Source of the DNA: an uncultured Lachnospiraceae bacterium
GTDB taxonomy: Bacteria > Bacillota > Clostridia > Lachnospirales > Lachnospiraceae
Direction of reading: 5' to 3'
Length of the DNA stretch: 64,000 nucleotides
Assembly (NCBI GenBank): GCA_910579495.1
Contig: CAJTVD010000001.1
Coordinates: 53,414-117,413 of the forward strand
Part shown: positions 63,501 through 64,000 of the stretch, piece by piece
Layout of the letters: every line of letters begins with the position of its first letter
Position numbering within the stretch: position 1 is the stretch's first letter
Translations under genes and position numbers: made by a program
The notes under the pieces: model-generated
The model's database searches: none
What the model was told of the DNA's origin: nothing
What the model saw: the letters and a program-made list of their open reading frames with translations, nothing else

Positions 63501-64000
63501 CTATCCTTCCGGCCTTATACTGATTTCCCCGCTGGAGAGCAGTTCCTCTGTGCCGTCTTCATACCGCACCTGGAGGCGGCACTGGCTGTCTATCCCCAGG
63601 GCAAGGGCAGGCCGCCTGCCCTCCTCCCCGGCATCCAAAGAAGCGCCGGAAGGGATGATGCGGATTCTTTTTCCAATGATAAAGGAACGCTTCCGGTACT
63701 CCTCCAGGTAATCCCTGGCTGGGAACGCCTGGTAATAGCCCATAAAATTTTTCAAAAATTCTGCCGCCAGGCTGTTCCGCAAATTTTCCCTGGGAATGCT
63801 GTCCGTAAATACTGCCCCTGCCACTTCCCGTATTTCTTCCGGAAAGCCCCCTGGGGGCTCATAGATATTGATGCCAATCCCTACAATCACATATTCCAGT
63901 TTTCCCTCTTCCAGGGAAGCCGAGCCTTCTGTGAGGATGCCGGAAATTTTCTTTCCCCTCATCCAGACATCGTTGACCCATTTAATCTGTACCGGCTCGC
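63501..64000 (-). CDS. birA: Biotin--protein ligase BirA, N-terminal part cut off by window edge
   Basis: 166 residues of the C-terminal part. The frame continues through the right edge without a start. Catalytic-domain motifs: KWVNDVWMRGKKISGILTE (KWPND-type), VGIGINI, and the C-terminal SH3-like domain ending LLSSGEISIRPEG. Biotinylates acetyl-CoA/pyruvate carboxylase carriers; whether a DNA-binding N terminus exists cannot be seen. It precedes sdaAB by 28 bases. Confidence 0.93.
   Translation of the reverse strand, partial: EPVQIKWVNDVWMRGKKISGILTEGSASLEEGKLEYVIVGIGINIYEPPGGFPEEIREVAGAVFTDSIPRENLRNSLAAEFLKNFMGYYQAFPARDYLEEYRKRSFIIGKRIRIIPSGASLDAGEEGRRPALALGIDSQCRLQVRYEDGTEELLSSGEISIRPEG

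Overview
The window reads as a chromosome segment of a motile, spore-forming member of the Clostridia, most likely the family Lachnospiraceae. The reasons are the gene set and order: one very long fla/che cluster with FliY, CheC, CheD, FlhF and FlhG, ended by FapA, DUF6115 and MltG-like genes and followed by rpsB-tsf; codY and topA just upstream; and sporulation genes (gpr, spoIIP, sigK, a pdaA-like gene) around lepA-hemW. Almost everything is on the minus strand. The only convincing plus-strand gene is rpsT.

Reading in the direction of minus-strand transcription, from high to low coordinates: 63501-64000 is the 3' part of birA, followed by sdaAB and sdaAA (L-serine dehydratase), then a lipoprotein PdaA-like deacetylase. 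rpsT lies alone on the plus strand and shares a bidirectional terminator with that deacetylase. Next come gpr, spoIIP, lepA, hemW and an uninterrupted sigK without a pro-sequence. A 615-base non-coding stretch with two large hairpins follows. After it is an accessory patch of two tandem paralogous AAA-ATPase-like/PD-(D/E)XK proteins with a small overlapping gene between them. A degenerate HD-GYP protein follows, then comM (with a long structured leader), dprA, a small DUF3006-like gene, a prepilin peptidase, topA and codY.

From 41299 down to 6518 there are 40 closely packed genes, apparently one transcription unit with a sigma-A type promoter at 41380-41407. The order is flgB-flgC-fliE-fliF-fliG-fliH-fliI-fliJ-(MotE/YlxF-like)-fliK-flgD-(TIGR02530)-flgE-flbD-motA-motB-fliL-fliM-fliY-cheY-fliO-fliP-fliQ-fliR-flhB-flhA-flhF-flhG-pilZ-cheB-cheA-cheW-cheC-cheD-orf-fliA-fapA-orf-DUF6115-mltG-like. 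This encodes the rod-proximal basal body, MS and C rings, export gate and ATPase, hook, stator, placement GTPases, a PilZ protein that probably responds to cyclic di-GMP, most of the chemotaxis core, and the flagellar sigma factor. cheR, flagellin, filament caps, hook-filament junction genes and flgM are not in the window.

The fla/che unit ends in a terminator whose stem overlaps the rpsB promoter. rpsB-tsf follows and ends in its own terminator. The last unit is a membrane polysaccharide deacetylase, a bactofilin, pyrH, frr, uppS and cdsA (cut by the left edge): cell shape, nucleotide supply, ribosome recycling and lipid-carrier synthesis together.

I see no rRNA, tRNA, CRISPR array, insertion sequence or prophage. 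The least ordinary items are the tandem AAA/nuclease-like pair with its overlapping small gene, the comM leader hairpin, the methionine-rich linker in FliY, the CheB without a receiver domain, the degenerate HD-GYP protein, and the bactofilin-deacetylase pairing. None amounts to a demonstrated new system. Many start codons were moved from the longest possible start to one with a Shine-Dalgarno match; these choices are stated per gene.
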